Positions 48,519-62,501 of a stretch of DNA of 64,000 bases are shown piece by piece (the first letter of the stretch is position 1; the number at the start of each line of letters is the position of its first letter). Under the pieces are notes generated by a model. It did no database searches. It had not been told where the DNA came from and worked only from the letters and a program-made list of their open reading frames with translations. The DNA is taken from assembly GCF_002443255.2 (NCBI RefSeq), contig NW_019211458.1, positions 32,917,288 through 32,981,287 of the forward strand, written 5' to 3'. The translations under genes and the position numbers were made by a program. This stretch comes from Varroa destructor (lineage: Eukaryota; Arthropoda; Arachnida; Mesostigmata; Varroidae).

Positions 48519-50039
48519 CTGCAAAAGAACCTAAAAGCTTTATTTTTATGATCTCTATTTTACAAATCATAAATTTTTGGTAAACCATGATGAGGATGTT
48601 TGCTTTGTATAGAAGCTTTTAGTATTTACAATTTGCACCACTCATTTCCTCTAGCTTTTGTTACAGACATTCTTTTATTTAAACGAGAAATATATTTGCT
48701 CGAAGCATTGAAGCCCTTTTGTTTTGTCTAGCAAGTGAAACTTGGTTGAGGGCGTAATAGTATTGCTCCATGCAATTTTAAGTGCATTATTATTTATCTG
48801 TATTCCTAATCAAGGATTCTGTTTTTAATTATTGTTATCGGTTTCATCGTTTGTGATACCTCTGAATGATAACAACACGTTGACGATTAGGAGCCGTGTC
48901 ATCATTTTCCTTGCAGGTTCAATGTTCAGCTAATTTTTTTATAATTAAGAAATTAAGTAAACATGCTGTCGCTTATGTTCTTACTCATACTTCTCATAAA
49001 AAAAGCTGTCCAAGTTGTTTTATTAAAATAAGAAATTCCACGTACTACTCAGCCGACTAGGTTATTTACATAATATAGTTAACTAAATTAGTGACCTACG
49101 AACGCTAAGATTCAAACATCAACACGTAGGCTATCTGTAGTTCAATTAAGATTATAGTTACTAAGCTTTGCTTTTGCTCGTTGTTGTTGGGTTCGAACTT
49201 CACGAAAACAAATTTTCGGGGGAAAGCTTATCAGTCATTTAGCAGTCTAGGTTTTTCCGTCAGCTGTTTATTGCGTGTTGAATATTTTAAATAGTCGCAA
49301 TAAGGATAACAATATAAATAGTAAATAATCGAAGCAAAAACAATACAGGTGGCAGACAGAATTTTGACGAACACGATTACACTTACCGTTTGATTGTGCT
49401 TTTATCGTAAAGAGAAAAACTCCACACCAGATTCGTTTGTTTCTTTGCCTGTATAAAGAAACAACTGGATCGCCGAGAAAACAGACTTACTTTTCTAAAT
49501 TGACCTGTCACATTTAGACGAGTTAACTTATTGTGAGAGAAAATCAAACAAAAAAAGTATTGTCAAACAACTCATGGCGCATGCTTTTTACATAGTACTT
49601 ACGATATTCTGTGTAGCAACGAGATCCTTTGCAGTATCTTTAAGACACAACCTATAGTGAATATATGGTTATTGTTGTACGTAGTACTTTAGAAACTTAA
49701 TGCCACCGTTTATGAATAGGAAGTTTTAAATGCACGGAAGCCCCGATCTATTAGAGCCGGAGTAGGAGTTTGTCGTCGGTGTTTACAAACACATCCGGTC
49801 ATTGGCAAGAGCAAGAACGGATGAACGCGTGAGGCATCGAAAGTGGCATGTTTAAAATGTTTGCGCGTGTTTATTTTCAGCTACTCGTCCTAAACGATGC
49901 CATCATTCCAATCGTTTATTATGATAACTAAAAAATTAAAACGAGGATTACTTTCCTATAAGGATATTAGGTTGTGTGTAGAAAATAAGAAAATCCGGCA
50001 AATTTTAAAATTGAATAATTCTTAATAGTTTGGCTAAGG
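48519..50039. other. TFPT-like 5' UTR intron and upstream region
   Basis: On the minus strand, 49386-48519 is the likely 5' UTR intron. Donor-like GTAAGT sites at 49386, about 49497 and about 49606 mark possible alternative non-coding first exons. No coding exon seen. Confidence 0.4.
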
Positions 50040-50480
50040 TGATGACTTCTTCAATGTATGTTAGTAGTATTCTCCTTCAGCCTTTACACACTTGTTGCAG
50101 CGCTCTGGCGGGTTCTATGCAGCTATATATTACCATTGTAATCTCTTTATCTATAGCCTCTTGAAGTAAATCGATGGTAAGATATGCTTTCCGATTAGTT
50201 GTCTACTCAATAAAACAATTCAATTCTGTCCAAAGTGACCTTCTCGTTTCACCTTACATTATATGCGAAATGCCAGTTTTGACCGACACAGTACTTAGAC
50301 CTCGTGCTCTGCTTTCGTGAGAAATCTCTACGACTGCGACAATGCGTTTTTATTTTTCGCGTCCCTATATTTGATCACCTCCTTGCGGGTCTTTACCACT
50401 TCAAACCTCCGTTCTCGAAGCGTTTTGACCATTTATATACGGTACTGTGGCTCCTGGCTTCCAAGAATAAAAACGTGATC
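50040..50480 (-). mobile_element. Internally deleted Tc1/mariner transposase relic
   Basis: Reading the minus strand from about 50480, a helix-turn-helix-like piece (TVPYINGQN frame-shifted with TVYKWSKRFENGG) is followed by rubbish frames. A C-terminal piece near 50160-50050 then reads ACIEPARALQ-like and ERCNKCVKAEGEYY. The catalytic core is missing. Both ends are consistent with the superfamily but heavily decayed. Confidence 0.5.
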
Positions 50481-52608
50481 ACTGAGCGTTAATTTCGAAA
50501 CTAAAAAATGTTTTTCTTCTGAACTCATTTCCTCTGTAATAAACTTAACCGTTTTCTACCGGTTCCCAGGTGACTGCAATAACTGCCACCCAAATTTTGT
50601 TTGCTAGAGGCAGGTAGATTACAAGTTCTTCAATTTCAAAGTCTGCCGAATTCGCTTGTAAAGTCCTAGTAAAATAATGCTTCACTTGGCTTATTGCTGA
50701 ATTTGTTAAAAACAAAAATCTTTTTAATTCAATATGACTGCAATAAATTCAATAAACGTTGTAATATGTGTTTTGATCGGGCTTTGAAATTTCTTAATTC
50801 GAGCCCCGTCGCTGACTCACTGCTACATATCCAATCAGATTTTACCCGATATTTCCCGTTCTTGTGTCATGAGATATCAAATATTAGATATATATACAAC
50901 TAACTATGCTCCTGGCTTTTATTTTTCGGTTCAGGTTTTTCAAAAATTTGCATTTTTTTTTTCTGTATTTTGAGGTCCTGCCTTAACTGAAGGTTTCAGC
51001 AGTCTAGTTTTTTTTTCATGTTGACGGTTATGCAAGATTCGTTGCAATGAAAGGCCTGTTTTAAGCAGTATCCCACATTTAGCAGAGTGCATTTGAGGTC
51101 CGTTTCTCAACTTCCAAATAATTTGCATTTTGTAATTTATTAATATTCGCGTGTAGTCACAACGTTTAGTCTTAGACTTGTTATTTATTATACATTAGGG
51201 TAATTTTGCAAGTAACGGGTATAAACTGGTTATTTTCGTTACATCTCTTCTGATATTCTTCTGATATAATTCCCAAATTAATCGATTTTTTTATGTCAAC
51301 TATGGCAAACTTTATATAGTATACTTTAATAACGAAAATACTTATTTTACATAATGGCATACACTTTTTATTTTATTATTTTATAAGCGCGTATCAAGTG
51401 AATTTACGAGTAACACAGCTTCAGAAAGGCCATTTAGGCGTCTCGCGAATACTAAATGCTATCGTATTGTAGGTTTCAACGATGCGTTCAGTGAACACTG
51501 CTTTTTAGAACTGGATGTGTTTTGAGCATCCAAGATAATATTAAGTCATCGCTTTCGCGGAAATGTAGTATATTTAATATCTGAAAATATCATATTTTTC
51601 AAAAAAAAAAAAGAAAATATAAATAATTTATATCTGGTATTTCAGAAATTATATATGGTACCTTAGGGACGATGGTGTAGATCAATGCGCTGATTATGCC
51701 TCAAGATTCATCACAATAATTCGACTACAACTGTAAACTTACGTTAACTCACTTATTTTTCATTGGTGGAAATCTAAGATAATTGGTCAAGTCATGATGC
51801 CACTATCGCAAAATACTTTGCAAAACACTAAACTGTTTATTAAATTCTGTGCTTTATTAAATCAAACACCCAACAACCAGAATAGTTTTCTTCTCTCTTG
51901 ATTGATTGGTAAATAAATATTGACTGTATAGACCTACGTGCATTTATGCACGTCATCGTTAAGAATCCTCTTAGAAGAAGAAGAAGACCAACGATATATA
52001 ATAAAAAAACAAAAGTGTATTTAACTAGAATATGAATTATACAGGCCCTGCTCAAATCTGGATAGACCTCGATAACTCAACTTTTTTACAATCGTCTCAC
52101 GGACCGTGAGGGCTACGCAAAAACAAAATCTGGTGACATTCTCTTTTGACAATCTCAAAATGCGTCCACTGGTGCAACTGCTCCTTTTTATGTTTTTGAG
52201 ACACCGATTTAGGATATGAAAATGAACTTGATATTTAAGGATCTCCCAGCCTGAATTAAAGATGCTTCGAACTAATTTAAATCTTTGTGGTACTTATGGC
52301 CAATGCTTAATTGTAGCTATCTTCGACATAATAACTTCATTTTATAAACTGATGATTGTTGATTTTTCATCTTTAGCCATATAGCAATCTCAATATACTG
52401 GAATGCTCACCTTTTTGTATTTCAAGTATTTTTTTTAGCAAAAATGTAAAGCATGTTTAGCTATTATTTATATATGACTTTTGTTAATTTCACAATGAAT
52501 GCTCTGTACATTTAAAAATTATAAAAGTACGCCAGTTCCCTTTTATATACTAGTATCTATAGTCATGTAACCAGTAGCATTTGATTTTTTAGCCAACTCA
52601 CGTGTTGT
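50481..52608. other. AT-rich intergenic, nothing identified
   Basis: Very AT-rich, with poly-A and poly-T runs. Short frames (50694-50903, 51840-52055) have low-complexity composition and no family resemblance. Confidence 0.45.
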
Positions 52609-52728
52609 TTATCGGCAATCTTTCTTCAAAGGTGCCTTAGGAAGATATTCATCAATCTTGAATGGTCGACCGAATCGAAATGCGTCCTTTAGGTCAAAGA
52701 TGCCGTCTTTGTGCTTAACAGACCCATT
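52609..52728 (-). CDS. C-terminal coding exon of an unrecognised gene
   Basis: After a gactgctcag acceptor the minus strand reads 39 codons to a TAA: NGSVKHKDGIFDLKDAFRFG, then RPFKIDEYLPKAPLKKDCR. Balanced composition and codon use look genuinely protein-coding, unlike the flanks. A donor-like AC|GTGAGT lies just past the stop, so an intron in the 3' UTR is possible. I could not identify upstream exons or the family. Confidence 0.4.
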   Translation of the reverse strand, partial: NGSVKHKDGIFDLKDAFRFGRPFKIDEYLPKAPLKKDCR

Positions 52729-52839
52729 CTGAGCAGTCCCCTCAGGCAAAGGTTTCACATATGCATATATATTTCATATAATAGTAATAATTTGGCACAA
52801 ATAGCCCTAGCGGCCTCCGTAGGTCAAAAACCTACGAAA

Positions 52840-52941
52840 ATGCAACATCCATATTTGAAACCCGGACTCATAGTGATTACTATAATTTTGTATGCCGTTT
52901 GTGACAAGACGAATTGCAGCGCATTTAGGGAGCGTGACTAA
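52840..52941 (+). CDS. Small ORF with signal-peptide-like start
   Basis: MQHPYLKPGLIVITIILYAV followed by CDKTNCSAFRERD and a stop (33 codons). A hydrophobic core then two Cys resembles a secreted peptide start. It has no family match and no supported downstream exon, so it may be chance. Confidence 0.15.
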   Translation: MQHPYLKPGLIVITIILYAVCDKTNCSAFRERD

Positions 52942-53120
52942 AGAGCACGGGTGTTGACTGCTATCCCGAATAATCTTACAGAACACTTCAGACAAATTCC
53001 CAACATAATCATTGCGAAAATTGACAAAAAAAGAAACGTACGCAAAGCTAGAGATTTCATTACAACAGGAAGAAATCGGAAGTGTAACGGGATATTAATA
53101 AGAGAAAGTATAGAGCTGAA

Positions 53121-53366
53121 ATGAACCTGCTGCTGCCGGCACAAAAATTTAAAGATGTATTTAAAATCTGGGGATGTTTCTGCGCTTGCCCAAAGCTGAA
53201 ATTGAAAATGATAGTTAGAGGAAAGGCGGCGGATCGATGGCCGGTTGAGGCTGTTAGGAGAGGCATCTCATTTAACGATAGGACTTTATCATTAATGTCT
53301 GAAAGGTCAGAACAAAAAGAATCTCTGTGGTACGCTGAGTGCATAATGCAATTCTTCAAGCAATAA
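53121..53366 (+). CDS. Unrecognised 81-codon frame
   Basis: MNLLLPAQKFKDVFKIWGCF, then a Lys/Arg-rich middle (MIVRGKAADRWPVEAVRRGI) and an acidic-basic tail. The composition is protein-like and the local GC content a little higher, but there are no strong splice sites or known domains. The opposite strand is also open. Confidence 0.2.
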   Translation: MNLLLPAQKFKDVFKIWGCFCACPKLKLKMIVRGKAADRWPVEAVRRGISFNDRTLSLMSERSEQKESLWYAECIMQFFKQ

Positions 53367-56300
53367 TAGCAAATATAATTGAAAGGACCGAGATTCGTTT
53401 TAAGTCAGGTAAGTTGAGTGGTTCGTTCGGTTTTTTAGAATTACCAAGAGATATACCAAAAGATAACTAGATCGTAATGGATCATAGTATATTAGAACTC
53501 GAGCTATTTTATCAAGCCGTTGCAGTGACTCAATGTGACTCTTTAATGATCGATGCCGTATCATCCAAAAGCGGCCTGGTAATATTGATGGACTGCTCTA
53601 CGAAGATGATAATCTAGCAATATTCAGCGAGTTGTGGAGCCTTTGCGAACAGACTGGAATAGAAAATGGGCCTTCGAAATAGGGACGCAATGCAATTCTG
53701 GTAGCCATAACTAACAATCGGCATACTAATCAGGCTTTAGAAACAGCATTGTTTTCAATCTTAAGCTAGCATCAGCAGCCTCATTTTGTATTTGCTATTC
53801 GAAGAGCAGTCAGTAACATACTAGCTCCTTTCACAGGGTCGACGACATCGTTCATATCATAATCAATAACAGCGTTATATAGTCATGCTTTCAACAATGG
53901 TTTGAGTAAAACGGATCGTGGTACTGGACATTTGAAAGAATATAATAAAGATTAAATGGAAAAACTACGAAAAAATATTTGATCTATTTTAGGAGAAACG
54001 TAACACAATAAATTAAGTCTCGCAATATATATTTCTTTTTTTTTTTATCACACAGCATTAGGAAAAGATATCATAAAAGTAAAAGTAACTTTATTCACAC
54101 CTAAAACGTACACTTTCCACAAAGTTCTAACATAAATATCTAAAAAAAGTTTTTACGTCCAGTACCTTAGCCGCTAAACATTGCTTCATACGGCTGTCTT
54201 CAGGCACGAAACAAATCTTCTGTTCCCGGATTTGAATTTTGACCACCACGTAATTTTATGTTTATCACGTTATTACGGGGATAACCCACGTAGCTGGGAG
54301 AATCAAATATACTTAAAACGATGTAATTTTACTATGTTAACAAGTTATCGGTACAGACGAGATCCTAAGCGTATAGAATATCGCTACCGTGTTCACGCAT
54401 TGCCCGAAGAATGACCCACTTATCAATGGAACCATATTTCAGGTCTGCTTTTGTCGTACTCGTATCTTATCAAAGTTCGAATCCTTTTTTCGTCAATTAG
54501 CTTTACCTGAGAAAGTATGTTATATTCCTTAATTACACCTTTAAGGTGATACAGTAATTGAAAGTATTTTTTATCGACATTAAACACGGTAAAAAATGCC
54601 TATATCTATGTTCCGCTGTTTCTCTCAGCCAGTTTAGCATAAAATCAACCGTTATAGTTGTTTAATTATGACATAAACGCGCTATTTTTTGATAAAAGTT
54701 CATTAGGATGTAGGTATAGGCCGATCTGTACTTCTTTTGTTTCTTAAATACGACTAATAGCAAATTAACGTTAAGATTAAAAATCTAGTTTTGTCTGTTT
54801 GTTGATCGAATTTTCGACTAATTTTCTGTGTCGCTAAAATAGCATTTAGGAAAAATTTGCGCGGAAGATAAAATCAATAGACTTAATGTTTTTGACTTTA
54901 AATGAAGAGCTCGTTCGTTTTGTAGATTTTAATATATATTTGATTGGCTACGAGTTGACAGCGGCAACTTCATCCACCTTCTTCCTGTTTAGAGGAACGC
55001 GGTGTCAGCAAAGCGGACACCAGCATCACCCGCGCCGATACATTATCGAATGGGCAAATGACTGTTGCGTGGGCATGTGCTTGCTCAACATGTGCTTTAA
55101 TAGTGAAACTGGCGCGGATTTAGCTCCCGGGGATTATGGTCTAGCACTTTTCGAGCTACTATATCACTAGCTATTGTTTAGCTAGGGCCAAATAGTTTGT
55201 AGACAAAAAGTTTACAACTGCTTAGCCTTTTATTACAACTAAACTCTTTTTAAAAAACTGTAGTGAAAGGTTTAACATTTAATAATAGTTCGGCGTGAAC
55301 TACTGTGTATGTTGAGGAACATGCCCGGTTCATATGCTACACGTGCAATTCGTGTTACCTATTCTGCGTCAGCTTAAATCCTGCATCAATGTGTCTACGT
55401 TTGATAAATTCGTATGGATGTTGACACAACACAGGAAAGTCGGCGTTTGTTTATGTTTTTGATCGATAGATGCGTAGGAGATATTAAATAAAAAACACAC
55501 AAATGGCAATATGACGGGACTGAACATCGGAAATCCAAGCACATAATTATTAGGTCGTTCGTGAGGTGAGCTTTAGCATAGTTTTCTGCCATATCCGGAT
55601 TTGTTCGTTCTGCCTCAGGACTATTTGGCTCAAGGATGGTTAACGATCATCTACAATTTAGCCTGGACTGAATCAATTCTTAGCTTATCCTGTCGAAAGC
55701 CTTTGATGATTCAGCATTGTCTATGTAATAAACTCTAAAAAAAAAAAACGAATCTTTTCGATAGAAAGTTTGTTCCTAGTACAGTTCTTTGTTCCGAGTA
55801 CGCGCCACTAGGTGAAATACTGTTTGGTAAATTATCAGCATCAACAGCCGTAGATAAAGACCCTCTTTCATCATGTGTACACTCGCTCGATGCGCAGTGC
55901 ATAGTACATGCAAGTATTGCACGATGAAGTACTGACAACTAATCCAGCAGAAAGGCAAATTATCGCGTTTTGATGACAAACTTAGGCGTGAACCATGCTT
56001 GATGACTATTCACCTGTAGTTTATGTAATATCTAAATACATCTTTAGACTGAGTTTGATACTTTGCAATGGTGAGCTGTGAGAATGTGAGTTAGGCTTAA
56101 ACTGATTAAAACTCTGCGTTTTTCGTTAGAGAGCTGATGCACCCGAACATGTGGAATTGTGGATCTACCACAGATGTCATTGAAAACTCATCGCCTTTAG
56201 ATGTCAGTGAACCTTCTAGCGATTAGATAGGTATGAAACGTTCCATTATCGCGAGCGATAAAGAGTTTTACGGATTCTCGCGGTTAGAGTGATGCATAGA

Positions 56301-58950
56301 ATGATAGGAAAGAGACATGGTGAATTATAGCCACTGAAGCTGTCTCCACGTACGCCCCTATTAGCTGGCACTAGCTTCCTTCTGTTTATTTTATCTATTT
56401 TATTATTACAAAGTCCTGAGGGTTCATATTATATTGCTGTTTTATAATTGTCTATCGCTATATATCTATCACAGTAGCTCAACTCTGCATCGGTTTATGT
56501 TTGAGAGATCTGAAACACCGAATCTCACTTCCCGACCCGTTTGTACCGTTTGTATTGACGATGGTATTACCTTATTTCGAATATTTTATAGGATGCTTTA
56601 ACTGTATTTTTTTAGTATTTACCAGTGGTTGGCAGTGCTCAGAAAGACGCCGAAGTTGCTCTTAAAGATAATTTATCCTGCGCAGTTCTTTCGTTCGGAT
56701 TGGAATTTCCCATGGCCATACTAGAAGCTCATTGTCCGAATTAAGTCAATTCATTTTATTAAGTAATATTAGAATTGGGCGACAATCGTACCATGCTTCC
56801 TATGACCAGCACAATTTTGTCAATGTAATGCTAACGAAGCTAGCTTCTTTCTATATGCACAATATAGTATTTCCTCGGGAGCCGTTACCTGCATTTACAC
56901 TACGAACGTGTCGGATGACTCTTGTCAGGGCCTTGACAAATATGGTTATCATTATAGCAAAACAACTTCATGCTGAAATTGACAGATAACAATGACAAAA
57001 ACAGATTTCAACTTCTATTCGTCAAACGAGATTCTCGGATCGCTCAAAAGCATCAACGCTATTTCAAGGAGGCTCGTAAACAGGTTATAAGCTCAACACA
57101 ACATAGGACTACTATTTATTTTCCTGATTGATATAATAGTACATTCGAGTTCTACACAAGCACCTAAATTTCTAACAGTGAGCCTGTTTCTATCTGTGTA
57201 TTTTTGATTTGTCCTAGAGCATGGCATCAGAAAACTTAGGTGGAATTAGAAGTACGAGATTTCAATTAACGCGAACAGAAAGAAAGTATGTGCGACATCG
57301 GTTCATCGATGCTTCACTATTTCAATTTTTACTTGCCAATACAACATTGGTATTACAGTGGCGCCACTAAGCTAGAAAAGGTGTGGAAAGGGAAACTAAC
57401 TGTAACGGCGCTGTATAATGTCTACTTCGTGTATTACACTTGCACCGTGATATCAGCCATACTATACAACCGTTAGAGGCGCTGACTTCAAATACTCGAC
57501 CTCATAACTACGCAATTCGAGCAGATAACGAAACTCAACTGTGAAGTTACGTATGAACGGTTTAGCATGGCCAAATCGGTGAGGATTCATGCCAGCTATC
57601 ATATGAGCGAACGCGCATGAAATATATTTATGATGAAGGCTGCAATAAAAGACGTAAAGGCGAGTTTTGTGAAGCAATGATTATTGGTTGGCTTTTTGAT
57701 ACCGGTGCTAGGATCAACACTTCCTATCGTTCACGGATAAGTTGTCAACACAAACTCAATCAGCCGCAGTCAGCAGAAATGAGTTATGTCGAAAACGTCT
57801 AGTTTTTATTTTACAAAACTTGGCATTTCTGAGCATGGTAGTGCGCATGTTGTTGCTGATTTCGGCAAAAAAAAAGACCTAGCTCTGATCCTTTTCTAGT
57901 CGCGGCCAACCATCTGCACCTGAATACGTACACTTCGTAGAAAATTTGCTGTTTCGTTTCTTCGGCTCTCTGTAGACTGCACGTTAGCCGTACTATATCT
58001 TCTTAGTGTAATGATCTGTCCAATGATATACGGTGTATTCGGATATGCCGTTCATTCCGCTTGGGCACAGGTGTTACTGCTCCGAAAAGGCAAAGTTTTG
58101 GTAAATGTTGTACCTGTCATTTCGAATTGGTTGGTCGTTTTCTACGGCAATAGCTGTCTAAACTGATTACTTATCTATCAGATGGTAACGTGCTCTCCAT
58201 TAGTTTGAAACGATGTCCAATTTTGTGTGTATATACATAATAATTGATGTGAAGAAATGTACCTTTGGTTTCCGCCACTTTTCTTCCTGGTGTCATGGTT
58301 TAATGCACTTTCGTTTTGCTCTTCGAAATCACTTCCGATTTTACAAAGTTCCCCGGATGTGTGCTTAGAGCTTTTTTTGCTCCTGCTTTTTAGTAGCTGA
58401 TTCAGAATAAGTCTTGGCGGCTTATTTTATCTTAACGACAACTTTGTAGCGTGTATATTATCTAGTACTGTTGAGTCGGCAAGGTATAACCATCAAGCGT
58501 GTCGGCTTTTATAGAGGTTCAAGTGGAGGCTTTATCGCATGAATACGACTGTTATTATTAGAACAGACAAACTCAACAGTATATGAGGCTACGACAGTGA
58601 ACACGCAGTACCTAAATTGTAACAAATGACGTTAATTCATCAATCAAACTGAGGCCTTGATTGTCGGCCTTCATATGGTTTCTGAGCGTTAGCTCTGTCA
58701 AGCTATGCCGCTGACATTCAGACTCAATCTCGACTTATATGCATCCATGAACATTTAGTTTGGGGTGATGGAGGTAGACTCGACAGGCTGACGCAAATAG
58801 AAATTCTATGGCAAATGGGGCGTCATAGTAGTGTAAACTTTTTTTTTCAATTATTCTGCGAAATTACAAGTCGAAACCGTTATTCAGTTTCCTTTCAGAT
58901 TAGAACGACTATTATCTCTGCGGTCGATTTAAAAATACTAAATTATTAGC
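53367..58950. other. Long region without supported genes
   Basis: About 5.6 kb. I noticed short frames (54181-54414, 54886-55170, 56732-56989, 57221-57370) that look partly protein-like. A possible exon near 57010-57080 (FNFYSSNEILGSLKSINAIS) is bracketed by AG and GT. None joins into a gene I can support. Confidence 0.35.
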
Positions 58951-61900
58951 ATGGATAGAAGTTCTTCGAATCGATCATACGACAGTGATAATTCCGAAGT
59001 CGAACAGCCACCTCCTCCAGGAGGGTACGTGTGGAGTGATGAAGATGTCAGCATCGGCAGGTTAGTCAGCTCGTGCGTTGTTTTTTACCTATTTACTGCA
59101 ACAAATTGAATCACATGACAAAACCGTACCTAAAAAGAACGAACGTGGTGGTAGCGTTCAGGCCCAAAATGTTGAGCGCAGCAGTTAACAAAAGCAGCCG
59201 TAGATCTTTAGTCGTTCGTAGAAGTCCACCATATATTTATATTCATAATAACGTAATGGGTAGGAAATATCGCTAGGGTAACGATGTGGTGATCCAAAGA
59301 TTTTATCTGCCTCGATTTTTCTGACTAACTAAACCTGATCACCGCGCCTCCTTAACTAAAATTGTTTTCCATTACACGGCTTTTTGCTACTGTAGCTAAA
59401 TCGGAGGCTAGGTCGTCTGTAGTATATTACAGTAGTTTCTTCTGTAAAGTGACCGTTCAGTGGACGTAGGACGGAGCGCTTAATACTGCCGTAAACAAAC
59501 TCTTCAAAAGGTTCATACAAGACAAATACGTGGCGGTATCTTAGCATATTGTATTTAATTTCTTATTAATGTTCGGTTTCAAGGCTATGGCAGTATTTTT
59601 CTATTGAAATAACTAGACGGTACAATTTCATATGCGTTGTTTTTAGCCGACCGACGTCCCCCTGTGCAACCGCTATGATCGTAATCGACGAAGGCCTAAT
59701 AGAGTAAGTCCTCTGAAGCAGTCTTCCTAGCTTAGTTGGTTTGTATTATATATAATACATATATGTAATATATAATTATTTTGGTCTGCTAATAGGATTC
59801 TTAATTTATTCCGATTATAGGTAATAGTGCATCAGATTCGTAAATACTACATTCAAGTTATGACAGCTTAGTTCCAATGTAGACGATTTTTTTGTCGCTA
59901 GGTATACTATTAATGTTTAACGTATTAGTCGCATTGAAGCACGTTTTTATAAAGTCCAGTTGGCAGTTTTATCTCCATTTGAAAGATTTTGAGTAACTTA
60001 TGTATTTCTAAGATCAACAATTGTCACAGAAAAATAACAAGACATTTCCTTAAATTACGTTCGATTGTGAGGTAGCTCTGTGTAAAAGAAATAGGTTATT
60101 ATGTTCGGCAGAGACATAAAGTAGGTGCGTTTAATATAAACGACCGTAAAATTGTTGTTGTTGAGTGCTTTACAAATCAGTTCGAGTCTGTACTTCAGCC
60201 GAAATATTGGGCTGTCCGCCATAACGCCAGCAAGGAAGACGCAGCTACTACTTTATCGTATAGGTAGTTTGCACGTTACTGCAATCATATTTATGCCTTT
60301 TTTCGGTACTTTCAGTGGGCTTAAGGAGAGCGTAATAGATGACAGGCCAGTTGACCGTGAGTTAAAGGCTCGAAAATCGGCACAAGGTATCGAGATCAAG
60401 TTGCCTTCCAAAGATGAAGCATCGACAGCTTCGTCAGTTTTGGACAGTACACGGTCAGTCGGTAAAAAAATCTAAACTTGGCAAATCAGCTTGTCGTTAG
60501 AGAATGCTTCTTTGGTCTCGGCCCGCCTGCAGGCTAGGTGCTTGGACCTTTTCTCGGCTCTTGAACTTCGAGAACTGTTAATTCTCAAATCAGCTTTACA
60601 TTTACTAGAATTAGCGGAGAATGCCTTTTTTTTTCCAAACATTATTTATCACTGGAAAATTGTTCTGCATACGCTAAGGCAAGTGATTTAAGTAGACAAC
60701 TAGAAAACGCAGAATGAACCATATCCACTTTAGAGGATGACAATTGGTACGTTTTATCTCAATTTATAAGTCGATATTTAGATAGTTACGAAGAACGTTG
60801 TTAAGGTGCCAACATTGTACGTGAGCAGCGATTGAACCATTACGATAACATAAACAAAACCTCATAAGAGGTTAAAACAAAAATTAGATTATCCAACATA
60901 TAATAACTACATCTTCGCGTGTAACTTCTTTTTGGCATTATCGCATGTTTATGCTATCAATTAAAAAAATCCGACTCTATTCAGCAGGGTCCATTTCATT
61001 TGCAGCAGGCAGAACGAAAAGGCACCAGAAAATTATTTAAGGACAATGGAAGTAATCCACGGTGTCTTAACTTAGATCTCCTGCAATTCTATTGAACGTT
61101 CCATGAAACAAGCTGAAATTATTAAAACTTTATACAGTTTACGAAAACTAGAAACGACATGTCTATGGATAGAAATGTATCGATTCGAGATTTACGTGTC
61201 GAGTTCAACGGCATTTAACTCAGAATCTGGTTCCTGTTTATCGATAGCTGGTATTTTTCGACCTTTTCTAGAGTCGAAATTTATCCTAGCGATCAATGGG
61301 TCGCTATATGGCATATTAATGGCTCTTTCGCAGGATCTATTTGATTATGATTCAAAAAGAACAGATCGCAGTCTACTTCAGGCGATCGACGCAGAGGTAA
61401 CCAAAATACTCGTCAGAGAGAATGTAAACGATTTCCAGTAGGTTTGTACGGAAATCATTTCATATTCATGAGGTATCGAGATCTATTTTTGTAGCAGATA
61501 AAAACGGCCCCGCGATGTCAAGTGTTCGCCTACGAAGGGATACGCAATCTTTCTAGCTAAATACGTTATTAAATAAAGGAGATCAGTAGGATATGGCAAT
61601 GTAGATGCGCCGTCACTGCTTTTGGTAATGAGTGAGAAAATATTTCAAAGCAGTTCAAGGGACGGCAATTCTAAATTTCGCTTAATAATATAACTAAAAC
61701 TCAATTTGACCTCCTGGTTGACTATTTAAATCCGAACAAGTCCAGTTTGATCAGTCTATTTAAGCGGTCCTAATCAGGTGTTGTATGGCCAGCACAAAGC
61801 TACACAACATATCTCAAGGAGAATTTTCTATAAACTGCATTGTGGATCTGATCGAAAGAAGGAAGGCATTTTTCGAGGTGGTCATATGTTGGTTATTCTA

Positions 61901-62449
61901 GGCCTGTCAAGTTGAAGCCAGTGGCAAAAAAATATGCACAGTAGCCAAACATCTACAACGATATAAGAGGAACTACCAAATACCCCAGTTTATGCGTTGC
62001 CACCTTACTATTTCTTCCAAAGAAACGTTGCCATTATGAGAATATCCGAACTATCCAGAAGAACGAATCCATATTGACAGCGATGAACCGTGTACGCGCT
62101 AGCATTGTCTTTAAGTTGTGGGTGCAATGCCAGCTACTAAATAGGAAGAACCGATCATTGATACGTCATCGATTGTAGAGAACACCCTCTACCTATGTGT
62201 TCGCACGTTTCGGTTTGTCTCGTATACTCGTACCAAACAAAGGAACTCAGTTCACAAGTTCTAAATTGAAGCTCTTCTCTAAAGAAGGTGGGGTAATTTA
62301 TGATGGTACCATTGTCGGCATTATTACACTTAGCAATAACTCGTTAAGCCGAACATGCTTTTGCATACATAAACAAAATGATTAGTGTTACTGGAGATAG
62401 ATATCGGCTGAGTTATCGCTAATGTTTTGATGCCCCTATGAGATAGGTT

Positions 62450-62501
<52 letters not shown>

